Below, piece by piece: positions 24,603 through 31,397 of a DNA stretch of 31,397 bases; within the stretch, counting starts at the first letter, position 1; each line of letters begins with the position of its first letter. Below the pieces are notes generated by a model that saw only the letters and a program-made list of their open reading frames with translations, was not told the origin of the DNA and searched no databases. Source of the DNA: Candidatus Segatella mututuai (GTDB taxonomy: Bacteria > Bacteroidota > Bacteroidia > Bacteroidales > Bacteroidaceae); assembly GCA_002439605.1 (NCBI GenBank), contig DJOI01000080.1, positions 1 to 31,397 of the forward strand. Direction: 5' to 3'. Position numbers and translations under genes: made by a program.

Positions 24603-26792
24603 ATGAGCAACTTAAGATTTGAAGCTGTTTCAGAGGCTTCCAAGAGAAAGCCTGTTGAAGTGACCGCTCCTAAGGAGCGACCAAGTGAATTCTTTGGTAA
24701 AAAGGTATTCAACCGCCAGAAGATGTACAAGTATCTTCCAGCCAACGTTTACGAGAAGTTGGTAGACGTGATCGACAACGGCGCACGTCTCGACCGCAAC
24801 ATCGCCGACGCTGTAGCCAAGGGCATCAAGCAGTGGGCAGACGAGAATGGCGTAACTCACTACACACACTGGTTCCAGCCATTGACCGAGGGTACTGCCG
24901 AGAAGCACGATGCCTTCATCGAGCATGATGGCAAGGGCGGCATGATTGAGGAATTTTCAGGTAAGTTGCTCGTACAGCAGGAGCCTGACGCATCATCATT
25001 CCCATCAGGTGGTATCCGCTCCACTTTCGAGGCCCGTGGTTACTCAGCTTGGGATCCCACATCACCCGTGTTCATCATGGATGATACACTCTGTATCCCT
25101 ACCGTGTTCATCTCTTACACGGGCGAGGCTCTCGACTACAAGGCTCCATTGCTCCGCGCATTGCATGCCGTCAACGTAGCCGCTACAGAAGTTTGCCACT
25201 ACTTCAACCCCGATGTCAAGAAGGTAGTATCCAACCTCGGTTGGGAGCAGGAGTACTTTTTGGTAGACGAAAGCCTCTATGCCGCACGTCCCGACTTGAT
25301 GTTGACAGGTCGCACCTTGATGGGTCACGACTCAGCCAAGAACCAGCAGATGGACGACCACTACTTCGGCGCCATCCCTGAGCGTGTTCAGGCATTCATG
25401 AAAGACTTGGAGGTTCAGGCTCTTGAGCTTGGCATTCCTTGCAAGACTCGCCACAACGAGGTAGCACCTAACCAGTTTGAGTTGGCACCTATCTTCGAGG
25501 AGACCAACCTTGCCGTTGACCACAACATGCTCCTCATGAGCTTGATGAAGAAGGTGGCTCGCCATCACGGATTCCGTGTACTCTTGCACGAGAAACCCTT
25601 CGCAGGCATCAACGGATCCGGCAAGCACAACAACTGGAGTCTTTCCACAGACACAGGCATCCTGCTCCACGGACCAGGCAAGACACCTGAGGATAACCTC
25701 CGCTTCGTAGTCTTCATCACCGAGACCTTGATGGGTGTATACAAGCACAATGGTTTGCTCAAGGCTTCCATCATGAGCGCAACCAACGCTCACCGTCTTG
25801 GCGCCAACGAGGCACCTCCAGCAATCATCTCTTCATTCCTCGGCAAGCAGCTCACCGACCTCCTCGACCACATCGAGAAAGCCGACAAGAAAGACTTGTT
25901 CACTGTAGCCGGCAAGCAGGGCATGAAGCTGGACATCCCAGAGATTCCAGAGTTGATGATCGATAACACCGATCGTAACCGTACCTCACCATTTGCCTTC
26001 ACTGGTAACCGTTTCGAGTTCCGTGCCGTAGGTTCTGAGGCCAACTGTGCATCAGCCATGATCGTGTTGAACACTGCCGTAGCCGAGGCTTTGGCTAACT
26101 TCAAGAAGCGTGTTGACGAGCTTATCGCCAAGGGCGAGGACAAGACATCTGCCATCATCGACATCGTTCGCCAGGACATCAAGACCTGCAAGCCTATCCG
26201 TTTCGACGGCAATGGTTACTCAGACGAGTGGGTAGAGGAAGCAGCTAAGCGTGGCTTGGACTGCGAGAAGAGTTGTCCAAAAATCTTCGAGCGTTACTTG
26301 GATCCAGCATCTATTGAGATGTTCGAGAGCATGGGTGTGATGAAGAAGAACGAGTTGGAAGCTCGCAACGAGGTGAAGTGGGAGACCTACACCAAGAAGA
26401 TTCAGATTGAGGCACGTGTGATGGGCGACCTGAGCATGAACCACATCATCCCTGTGGCTACCCACTATCAGAGTCAGTTGGCAAAGAACGTGGAGAACAT
26501 GATAGACATCTTCGGCGAGGAAGAGGGAAAGAAACTCACAGCCCGCAACATCAACATCATCAAGAAGATAGCCGAGCGCACCCAGATCATCGAGACGGGT
26601 GTAGAGGAGTTGGTAAATGCCCGCAAGGTAGCCAACAAGATTGAGAGCGAGCACGACAAGGCCATCGCTTACCACGACACCGTGGCTCCAAAGATGGAGG
26701 AAATCCGTTATCAGATAGATAAGTTGGAGTTGACCGTAGCCGATGAGCTTTGGACATTGCCTAAGTATCGTGAGCTTCTGTTCATCCGATGA
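24603..26792 (+). CDS. glnN: Glutamine synthetase type III
   Basis: 729 residues, the expected length for GSIII (bacterial type I enzymes are near 470). It joins ammonia to glutamate using ATP and is the main ammonia-assimilating enzyme of many Bacteroidales. Motifs are the GSIII N-terminal FFGKKVFNRQKMYKYLP, NLGWEQEYFLVD, RHNEVAPNQFELAP, the substrate-binding AGINGSGKHNNWS and AHRLGANEAPPAIIS. A C-terminal helical region (MIDIFGEEEGKKLTARNINII) completes the oligomeric family fold. It follows dapL by 238 bp, and a hairpin at 26921-26950 ends transcription. Confidence 0.96.
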   Translation: MSNLRFEAVSEASKRKPVEVTAPKERPSEFFGKKVFNRQKMYKYLPANVYEKLVDVIDNGARLDRNIADAVAKGIKQWADENGVTHYTHWFQPLTEGTAEKHDAFIEHDGKGGMIEEFSGKLLVQQEPDASSFPSGGIRSTFEARGYSAWDPTSPVFIMDDTLCIPTVFISYTGEALDYKAPLLRALHAVNVAATEVCHYFNPDVKKVVSNLGWEQEYFLVDESLYAARPDLMLTGRTLMGHDSAKNQQMDDHYFGAIPERVQAFMKDLEVQALELGIPCKTRHNEVAPNQFELAPIFEETNLAVDHNMLLMSLMKKVARHHGFRVLLHEKPFAGINGSGKHNNWSLSTDTGILLHGPGKTPEDNLRFVVFITETLMGVYKHNGLLKASIMSATNAHRLGANEAPPAIISSFLGKQLTDLLDHIEKADKKDLFTVAGKQGMKLDIPEIPELMIDNTDRNRTSPFAFTGNRFEFRAVGSEANCASAMIVLNTAVAEALANFKKRVDELIAKGEDKTSAIIDIVRQDIKTCKPIRFDGNGYSDEWVEEAAKRGLDCEKSCPKIFERYLDPASIEMFESMGVMKKNELEARNEVKWETYTKKIQIEARVMGDLSMNHIIPVATHYQSQLAKNVENMIDIFGEEEGKKLTARNINIIKKIAERTQIIETGVEELVNARKVANKIESEHDKAIAYHDTVAPKMEEIRYQIDKLELTVADELWTLPKYRELLFIR

Positions 26793-26920
26793 TTTTCAGT
26801 ACCATCTGATAGGTGGTGTAAAGATGAGATAAACACAAAAGCTCTAAGAAGAGCTCCTCTTCATCTGATATAGATAATTGAACGATCAATCTATTTCTTT
26901 TATTGGTTGTTTAAGTTTGC

Positions 26921-26950
26921 AGGCTGCATCATTGTGAAATGGTGTAGCCT
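26921..26950 (+). terminator. Terminator after glnN
   Basis: A 13-bp stem with two G-U pairs (AGGCTGCATCATT with AATGGTGTAGCCT) and a GTGA loop, followed by TTTTAATTGG, sits 128 bp past the glnN stop. A shorter palindrome (AGCTCT ... AGAGCT) near 26843 is a second, weaker candidate. Confidence 0.8.
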
Positions 26951-26958
26951 TTTAATTG

Positions 26959-27250
26959 GTATGCTCGGCATGAGCATTGTCTAACAGGTGCAGTCCCGAG
27001 TAAGCCCTAATAGCGGGAATTACATAGCCAACGTCCATCGTGAGTTGGAATCTGAAAGAAGCCGGCGGCAAACATCTGATCTAACGGATACTTCATATAA
27101 GGCATCTGACCGTGGGTAAGGTTGCAAACAAACCAAAGCCCAATAGCTATTCGGAACAGTCGGTGTGAATGAAGTGGATATAAGATGAAAGGTAAGCCCT
27201 TATCCGAGGAGGTCTCACGGACGCATGGTGAAGATGAAGTATTCGAAGTA
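26959..27250 (+). mobile_element. 5' fragment of a group II intron
   Basis: The sequence has the hallmarks of domain I of Bacteroides group II introns: a small hairpin GCTC-GGCAT-GAGC at the start, GGTGCAGTCCCGAGTAAGCC, GGGAATTACATAGCCAACG and GAAAGAAGCCGGCGGCAAAC, then the GGAGGTCTCACGG segment near 27218. The usual reverse transcriptase/maturase gene and domains V-VI are absent: the fragment ends at the MITE-like element. It is therefore a dead remnant, roughly 290 bp. Confidence 0.72.
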
Positions 27251-27447
27251 GGCTGTCCAATTTGATGTACCCGCTTTTTGCTTATTTTTTATGCTAAGTA
27301 CTTGATATAAAGCACTCAACAATCTTAGAGCACATAAAATACAAAGAGGGTACAAATAGCAGATAGTTTTTCAATCTTTTGTTCCTAATAATCAGTAATA
27401 TAGCTGATATTTATTTTAAAAAGTTGGGAACATCAAATTGGACAGCC
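27251..27447. mobile_element. 197-bp non-coding MITE-like element with 22-bp terminal inverted repeats
   Basis: The ends GGCTGTCCAATTTGATG (27251 onward) and CATCAAATTGGACAGCC (ending 27447) are inverted repeats matching at 21 of 22 positions. The element is flanked on both sides by TA (27249-27250 and 27448-27449), as expected of a 2-bp target duplication of IS630/Tc1-like transposition. The AT-rich interior holds no gene, so any transposase would act from elsewhere. It lies between the intron fragment and the broken recombinase gene. Confidence 0.75.
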
Positions 27448-27468
27448 TAATTGTAAATACCAATCATT

Positions 27469-28126
27469 ATGGCAAGAAACCAGAAAACATCAGAGTCGTT
27501 ATTTTCATTCATGAACCTCCTCATCGCCCTGTTGATGAAGAACGAGCAACTTCGCACCATGCAGCATTACAAGGCAAACCCTCAACAGTTACATACGATT
27601 CAGAAATAACAAGGACATCACCTTCAAAGAGATTGATGCCGAAGAGGTACAATCCTACGAAGCATACTTGAAGAACGTGGCAAGGGTATGAGCCGACACC
27701 AGTTCTTTCTATCTTTGCATCCTTCGGGCAACCTACAACAAAGTCGTAGAGAAAGGATATACCACTCAGCAGGATCCCTTCAAGAATGTCTATACTGGTA
27801 TCGCCAAGACCAAGAAGCGAGCCATTTCGACAGAATACGTCAGCAGCATCAAGCGCATGGATTCAACCAAAGACCATACTCCCAAACAAGAATTGGCAAG
27901 AGATGCTTTCTTGATGTCCTTCTATCTCCGTGGCATCTCTTTCATCGACTTGGCACATCTTCGCAAGTCCGACCTCAAAGACGGTTTTATCTCTTATACC
28001 CGAAGCAAGACAGGGCAACGTCTCTCCATCCGATGGGAGAAAGAGATGCAGGATATACTCCGAGGCCACCACACAGATATGTCTCCGCTCCATCTAATCC
28101 TCAGAAGTGGACGATGCCAATGCTAA
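27469..28126 (+). pseudogene. Broken tyrosine recombinase (integrase)
   Basis: The start (ATG 27469, MARNQKTSESLFSF) and body match Bacteroidales site-specific recombinases of the phage-integrase family. Frame 1 breaks near 27580 at AACCCTCAAC (one extra C), and the rest continues as NNKDITFKEIDAEEVQSYEAYLKN with an in-frame TGA at 27689-27691, then SSFYLCILRATYNKVVEKGYTTQ and the catalytic-domain start FYLRGISFIDLAHLRKSDL with RSKTGQRL. The first Arg and the beta Lys are present, but the HxxR and nucleophilic Tyr are missing because the gene ends at 28126. It cannot be active. Confidence 0.9.
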
Positions 28127-28194
28127 AATATTGACAGCGATATGAATAAAAATAAGGGATATTGAAAATTGAACCAAAATGAACCAACTTTCTG

Positions 28195-28380
28195 AATCTC
28201 CATGTAAGGGATACAGAAAATCTCGTAACTCATTGATAATCGGGCTGGCTAAATAGTATTGTCCAAAATATTTACTTAACAAAAGACAAATAACATTGCG
28301 TTGTATTAAAAAATTAACAATTCTAATTTGTTTATTTCTAATGTTTTATACCAATTTTCTGTATCCCTTACATAGAGATT
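28195..28380. repeat. 27-bp inverted repeat pair flanking 132 bp
   Basis: The arms 28195-28221 and 28354-28380 are inverted repeats matching at 26 of 27 positions (core TGTAAGGGATACAGAAAAT). A third, direct, imperfect copy of part of the arm lies at 28153-28169 (15 of 17 positions). The location, between a recombinase gene and an UpxY-like gene, resembles the invertible promoters of Bacteroides capsule loci. I found no canonical -7 box in the 132-bp interior, so an inactive relic or a small insertion-element remnant is also possible. Confidence 0.75.
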
Positions 28381-28663
28381 AGGAAGAACATGGAAGAATA
28401 AGAACTAAAAAATATGGCTTTCATATAAGCAGAGCGTATGACACACAATTTGCTAAACACGGGCTTACTCGCATCATGTATGCAGAAGGCTGAAAGACAT
28501 AAAAGTATTGGAGATTAGTGGAAGTTAGTCTATTGATTTTTCAATGCTGTGATACATTTCACAAAGCCAATAGTCCGGGAAGAGAAATCTTTTCAGGAGA
28601 AACCGAGATGTATCCTGCGACCAAATGCGTTTAACATTTGGTCTGCTCCAGTTACTTTCCGTC
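28381..28663. other. Leader region before the UpxY-like gene
   Basis: No gene is evident. It contains a short perfect hairpin (ACCAAATG with CATTTGGT, 28620-28642). A long untranslated leader is usual ahead of UpxY-type antiterminators, which act there, but no promoter was identified with confidence. Confidence 0.3.
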
Positions 28664-28705
28664 CTTCACTCTTCACTTTTCATTCTTCATTCTTCACTCT
28701 TCACT
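28664..28705. repeat. Six-unit CTTCACT heptad array before the UpxY-like gene
   Basis: Six 7-bp units: CTTCACT, CTTCACT, TTTCATT, CTTCATT, CTTCACT, CTTCACT. The array ends 6 bp before the ATG at 28712, occupying the ribosome binding region. It is the longest of four arrays of this unit in the window. Confidence 0.85.
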
Positions 28706-28711
28706 TAAATT

Positions 28712-30271
28712 ATGTGGTTTATAGTCAATACAGACAAGTTTCAAGAACAAAAGACGAAAGAGTTTCTTGAAAGCACATACCCCAGTATGGTGAAGTTTGT
28801 CTATCTGCCTAAATGCCGAATGAAGTATGTCAATGCCAAGGGGGAAGAGCGTTTTCGTTTTCGTCCACTGATATATGGATTGCTATTCATCAAGGCAGGC
28901 AGCATAAAAACTCTAAAGAAAATACTGACGCCTTGGGGATATTTCGTCTATGAATATGAAGATATAGCCCGCAGCTTGGAAACAGGCGAACAACAAAAAA
29001 AGATGTTTGTCTCAAGCGCACATCTTCTTTGCAAAGATGTCAAGGAATTTGGGCAAGAAGCCATCGTCAAGACAGCCACCATTCCAGATGAGGACATGGA
29101 GCATTTTATCTATTTCAGCGATAAAATGGCAGACGGCATAGAGGGATTGAGTGTTGTAGATAAACGATACGACGATCTCATCTTAGAGAATGATACCATT
29201 CGCATACTTAGTGGACCTTTGGCAGGTTGGGTTGGCGTGGTCAAGCAAGGCAAGAACAAAGGCAAGAAAGACCGTCATCTTTTCGTGCGTTTCGGAAACA
29301 ATCGATGCCTCAACATCTCTAATATACTCCAATATGACATGCAGGTGGAACATGAGGCGATGAAAGGACCAAAAGCTGAGGCTGTGGGCGTGTGGCGTGC
29401 CATTGACCAGATGATTGGCTATCTTCAGGCAAAACAGCCTTCTGAGAATGCTTACAAAACATTGCGCAACCTTTTCTTGGACTACCAAAAGAGACTATCA
29501 GTCTATCGCAATAAGAGAATGTCGGATTTGGCATACAGTAACAAGAAAGAAGAGATAATAGTTGCACAGCAGCAAAAGGTTCTGGATCAATTTGACCGAT
29601 CCATGCGTAATAACTTCCGGGTTCTTTCCAATTACTTCCAAGCAGGCGAAGTTACCCTGAAAAAATGGCTGAATGATCTTATTCCTGACGCTCCGATCCG
29701 CCCATTCCTTACCCCTACTTCTGGGATAGCCATTCCCCAAGGGAAGAACTACGCAGTATTGCATCATAATGGTATCACAGAACTTGTTCTCCGTTGCAAT
29801 CTTCGAGATGTCTTCCAGGACAAAGAAAATGAGTCTGACAAAAACACCACGGTCTTCGATGAGGACTATGAGTATTATGCCCATTTTGCACTGATAAAAA
29901 CAGTTGATGGTAAGGTGAAGGCAATCTGCTCATGGGGAGGATTCTATGATTGTTACGCATCGCAAAGTAAGGATGAGCGAGAGGCGTTTCTCGGAAATTT
30001 AGAGACAAAGAAATATCCTCGTTTGCTGTACTTGCTCACGCAAAGCGAGTATAAGTTTGAAAATGTCAAGGGCATTGGTGGATTCTCGATAGAAACAGAT
30101 ATCGTCTATACAGGAGATGTTGTGGAACTGGCAAGTAAAGCACATGAATTCTTCACTCTTCATTCTTCACTCAACTCGCTGGGGCAGCCGTTGAGATATG
30201 GAAGGGAACACGCCTTTTGGTTTGGAGGCGATTATTGCAACGTTATGTGCTGCTTCACAAGGTGCCTGTAA
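28712..30271 (+). CDS. UpxY/NusG-like transcription antiterminator with long C-terminal extension, reading frame doubtful near the end
   Basis: 519 residues. Residues 1-145 are a NusG N-terminal (NGN) domain of UpxY type (MWFIVNTDKFQEQKTKEFL; RPLIYGLLFI; IPDEDMEHFIYFSD). Residues about 158-205 are a KOW domain (NDTIRILSGPLAGWVGVVKQG). UpxY proteins bind RNA polymerase in a long leader and let transcription of capsule operons proceed. Ordinary UpxY is about 170-190 residues; about 310 residues of unrecognised sequence follow here. At the heptad repeat (30151-30171) the frame continues as a Cys-rich, unlikely tail, while the other frame from 30148 reads LAGAAVEIWKGTRLLVWRRL and on to a stop at 30336. 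No capsule genes follow. Confidence 0.85.
   Translation: MWFIVNTDKFQEQKTKEFLESTYPSMVKFVYLPKCRMKYVNAKGEERFRFRPLIYGLLFIKAGSIKTLKKILTPWGYFVYEYEDIARSLETGEQQKKMFVSSAHLLCKDVKEFGQEAIVKTATIPDEDMEHFIYFSDKMADGIEGLSVVDKRYDDLILENDTIRILSGPLAGWVGVVKQGKNKGKKDRHLFVRFGNNRCLNISNILQYDMQVEHEAMKGPKAEAVGVWRAIDQMIGYLQAKQPSENAYKTLRNLFLDYQKRLSVYRNKRMSDLAYSNKKEEIIVAQQQKVLDQFDRSMRNNFRVLSNYFQAGEVTLKKWLNDLIPDAPIRPFLTPTSGIAIPQGKNYAVLHHNGITELVLRCNLRDVFQDKENESDKNTTVFDEDYEYYAHFALIKTVDGKVKAICSWGGFYDCYASQSKDEREAFLGNLETKKYPRLLYLLTQSEYKFENVKGIGGFSIETDIVYTGDVVELASKAHEFFTLHSSLNSLGQPLRYGREHAFWFGGDYCNVMCCFTRCL
30151..30171. repeat. Three-unit CTTCACT heptad array inside the UpxY-like gene
   Basis: Units CTTCACT, CTTCATT, CTTCACT lie in frame and encode part of FTLHSSL. 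The competing frame is blocked by TGA at 30145-30147 and becomes open right after, so the two frames overlap only across and beyond the array. Adding one 7-bp unit (1 modulo 3) would move reading into the alternative frame ending at 30336. Confidence 0.8.
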
Positions 30272-30365
30272 TAGACCAACCTCAACATCCTGATGATGGA
30301 GAAGATGGACGCAAGGAAGTTCATCTTAACCATTGATGAGGATGTTGAGTTTTAATAAGTATTGA

Positions 30366-30919
30366 TTACGATTCCTCTATCCACCCGAACACAGCATGGG
30401 TATCCAGACAAGGACATTCCTTGGGCGTAGTGCCAGGCAAGTCGTGATGTCCCACAATCTTCGCTTTCGGAAACAACTTATGCAGTTTATACAGCAATTC
30501 GATCATACGCTCTGTCTGTGCCTCGGTACGGGTATCGCATGGCTTGCCATGCTCATCCAGTCCACCTCGTAGCAGATGCCAATCGAACAGCGGTTGTAAG
30601 GGCGGCAATGCGCCCCCACCTCCAGCAGTTTGCGGTGCTGCGTGATGGTGCCATCCTTACGAATGTAAAAATGGTAGCCGATGGTGCGAAAGCCACGCTT
30701 CTTGTGGTCACGCATCAGTTGCTGTACACTATAATCCTGATTGCGTCGGGTAGCCGAACAATGCAGAATCAAAAACCGAACACTCTCGGACGACCGCATC
30801 AGCTCGCCGTCCTCCACTTTGGCAAGGAGGGTGCGCTCGTTGCGCACAGCCTCCCCACCAATGGTCATGGGATAAGTCTCCAACATCATAGCAGTAGCTA
30901 TTGGGATTAATACATTCAT
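30366..30919 (-). pseudogene. N-acetylmuramoyl-L-alanine amidase, second copy, frameshifted
   Basis: The first part reads through RFLILHCSATRR (zinc His), GYHFYIRKDG and VGAHCRPYNRCSIGICYE. The frame is lost near 30565, after which GGLDEHGKPCDTRTEAQ, IVGHHDLPGTTPKECPC (second zinc His and Cys) and the end follow in another frame. Restoring one G in TACGAGGTGG (a GGG run in the paralogue's reading GEG context) reunites the halves into a protein like the copy at 11926-12405. It is a single-base deletion or a sequencing error. It follows the HU-like gene by 23 bp. Confidence 0.85.
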
Positions 30920-30942
30920 ACTCTCAGATTGTGAATTACAGA

Positions 30943-31397
30943 TTAATCGGACTCACTGCCGCCACCGTTGTCGCTGCCGGATCCACCTGTGCCAGCGTTC
31001 GATCCTCCGCCCGTGTTGTCACCCTTGTCGGAAGGAGTTGGTGTTGGTGTTGGCGTAGAGTTGTTGTCCTCGTTGCCGCCATCGCCAGTACCGTCAGAGC
31101 TATTGTCCTCACCATATTTCACAAGCGTCACCTTGTCGGGAAGCAAGTTGTAGATGCGGCTGCCGTTCAGCATCGTGAACGAAGGACGGAAGGCAGGCAC
31201 GATGGTTTTCACCAAGGAGGCGTTAGCCTTCTTCTCCTCGCTCACCGCCTTGCCCGTAAGGAAGCGGAGGTAGAGCGTGCCGAAGCCCAGAAGTTCGATG
31301 CTGTAGCCCTTCTTCAGGTTCTCCTTCACGTAGTAGGCGTAGCGGTCGAGCACAGCCTTTACGTCGCCCGGTGTAGCGGTAGATTCTGCCGAGATTT
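30943..31397 (-). CDS. HU-like DNA-binding protein with low-complexity tail, partial at the window edge
   Basis: The 5' end lies beyond the window: the frame is open to 31397. The visible 151 residues include the second half of the HU-related domain (KAVLDRYAYYVKENLKKGY; IELLGFGTLYLRF; IVPAFRPSFTML) and a tail with (Pro-Thr)4 and Gly/Asn/Ser/Asp-rich sequence. An apparent start at 31353 (GTG) is probably internal. It heads the second HU-like/amidase module, a paralogue of 12415-12972. Confidence 0.82.
   Translation of the reverse strand, partial: ISAESTATPGDVKAVLDRYAYYVKENLKKGYSIELLGFGTLYLRFLTGKAVSEEKKANASLVKTIVPAFRPSFTMLNGSRIYNLLPDKVTLVKYGEDNSSDGTGDGGNEDNNSTPTPTPTPSDKGDNTGGGSNAGTGGSGSDNGGGSESD

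Noticed and set aside
26959..27250. A riboswitch or long regulatory leader
   Set aside because: The segment does not precede a gene in the right position and has the recognised domain I segments of a group II intron.
27438..27671. 77-residue frame in the recombinase region
   Set aside because: It overlaps the better matching recombinase frame and shares no family features; it is a shadow of the pseudogene.
28222..28353. Active promoter inside the inverted repeats
   Set aside because: No TAnnTTTG with suitable -33 was found on either strand (closest TAACATTG at 28291), so activity is not claimed.
30943..31353. Gene start at the GTG at 31353
   Set aside because: The frame is open to the window edge and the HU-like domain continues upstream of that codon, so the start lies outside the window.

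Overview
The window looks like a chromosomal segment of a Bacteroidales bacterium, most likely Prevotellaceae (Prevotella/Segatella). The grounds are a SusC/SusD pair, several secreted proteins ending in type-IX-secretion-like sorting domains, the LL-diaminopimelate aminotransferase route, a type III glutamine synthetase, HU-like proteins with acidic tails paired with small amidases, and repeated Bacteroidetes-type -7 boxes (TAnnTTTG). No rRNA, tRNA or CRISPR array was seen. The species is inferred, not proven.

Layout. 1-89: the last codons of an outer-membrane protein on +. 252-5409 (-): a SusC/SusD outer-membrane nutrient-uptake pair. 5684-11597 (-): a tight four-gene operon of exported proteins: a small sorting-domain protein whose signal peptide is out of frame at a C8 tract, two proteins built from what looks like the same threefold repeated domain, and a subtilisin-like protease. 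11926-12972 (-): HU-like protein plus amidase. 13207-14256 (-): an unrecognised 349-residue protein behind a near-consensus promoter and two overlapping large inverted repeats. 14722-16311 (-): nadB. 16440-20580 (+): housekeeping genes (PH-domain membrane protein, PBP4-type carboxypeptidase, MscS-like channel, mutY). 20746-21720 (+): the 3' end of a sorting-domain protein and an unannotated 58-codon gene. 22167-26792 (+): dapF, dapL and glnN, linking lysine/peptidoglycan precursor synthesis and ammonia assimilation.

26959-30336 is an accessory, decayed region: a 5' fragment of a group II intron, a 197-bp MITE-like element with TA flanks, a broken tyrosine recombinase, a 27-bp inverted-repeat pair, and an UpxY/NusG-like antiterminator with a long C-terminal extension. 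A recombinase, inverted repeats and UpxY in that order resemble the head of a Bacteroides capsule locus, but no capsule genes follow. A second HU-like/amidase module, with the amidase frameshifted, closes the window.

The most unusual theme is simple-sequence repeats placed where they could act as switches. A C8 tract separates a signal peptide from its protein. Arrays of the 7-bp unit CTTCACT lie just before glnN and the UpxY-like gene, and inside the latter at the point where its reading frame appears to break. Inverted pairs of four-unit heptad arrays sit in both the dapF-dapL and dapL-glnN gaps. Single-base frameshifts could also be assembly errors, so these claims depend on read-level checks.
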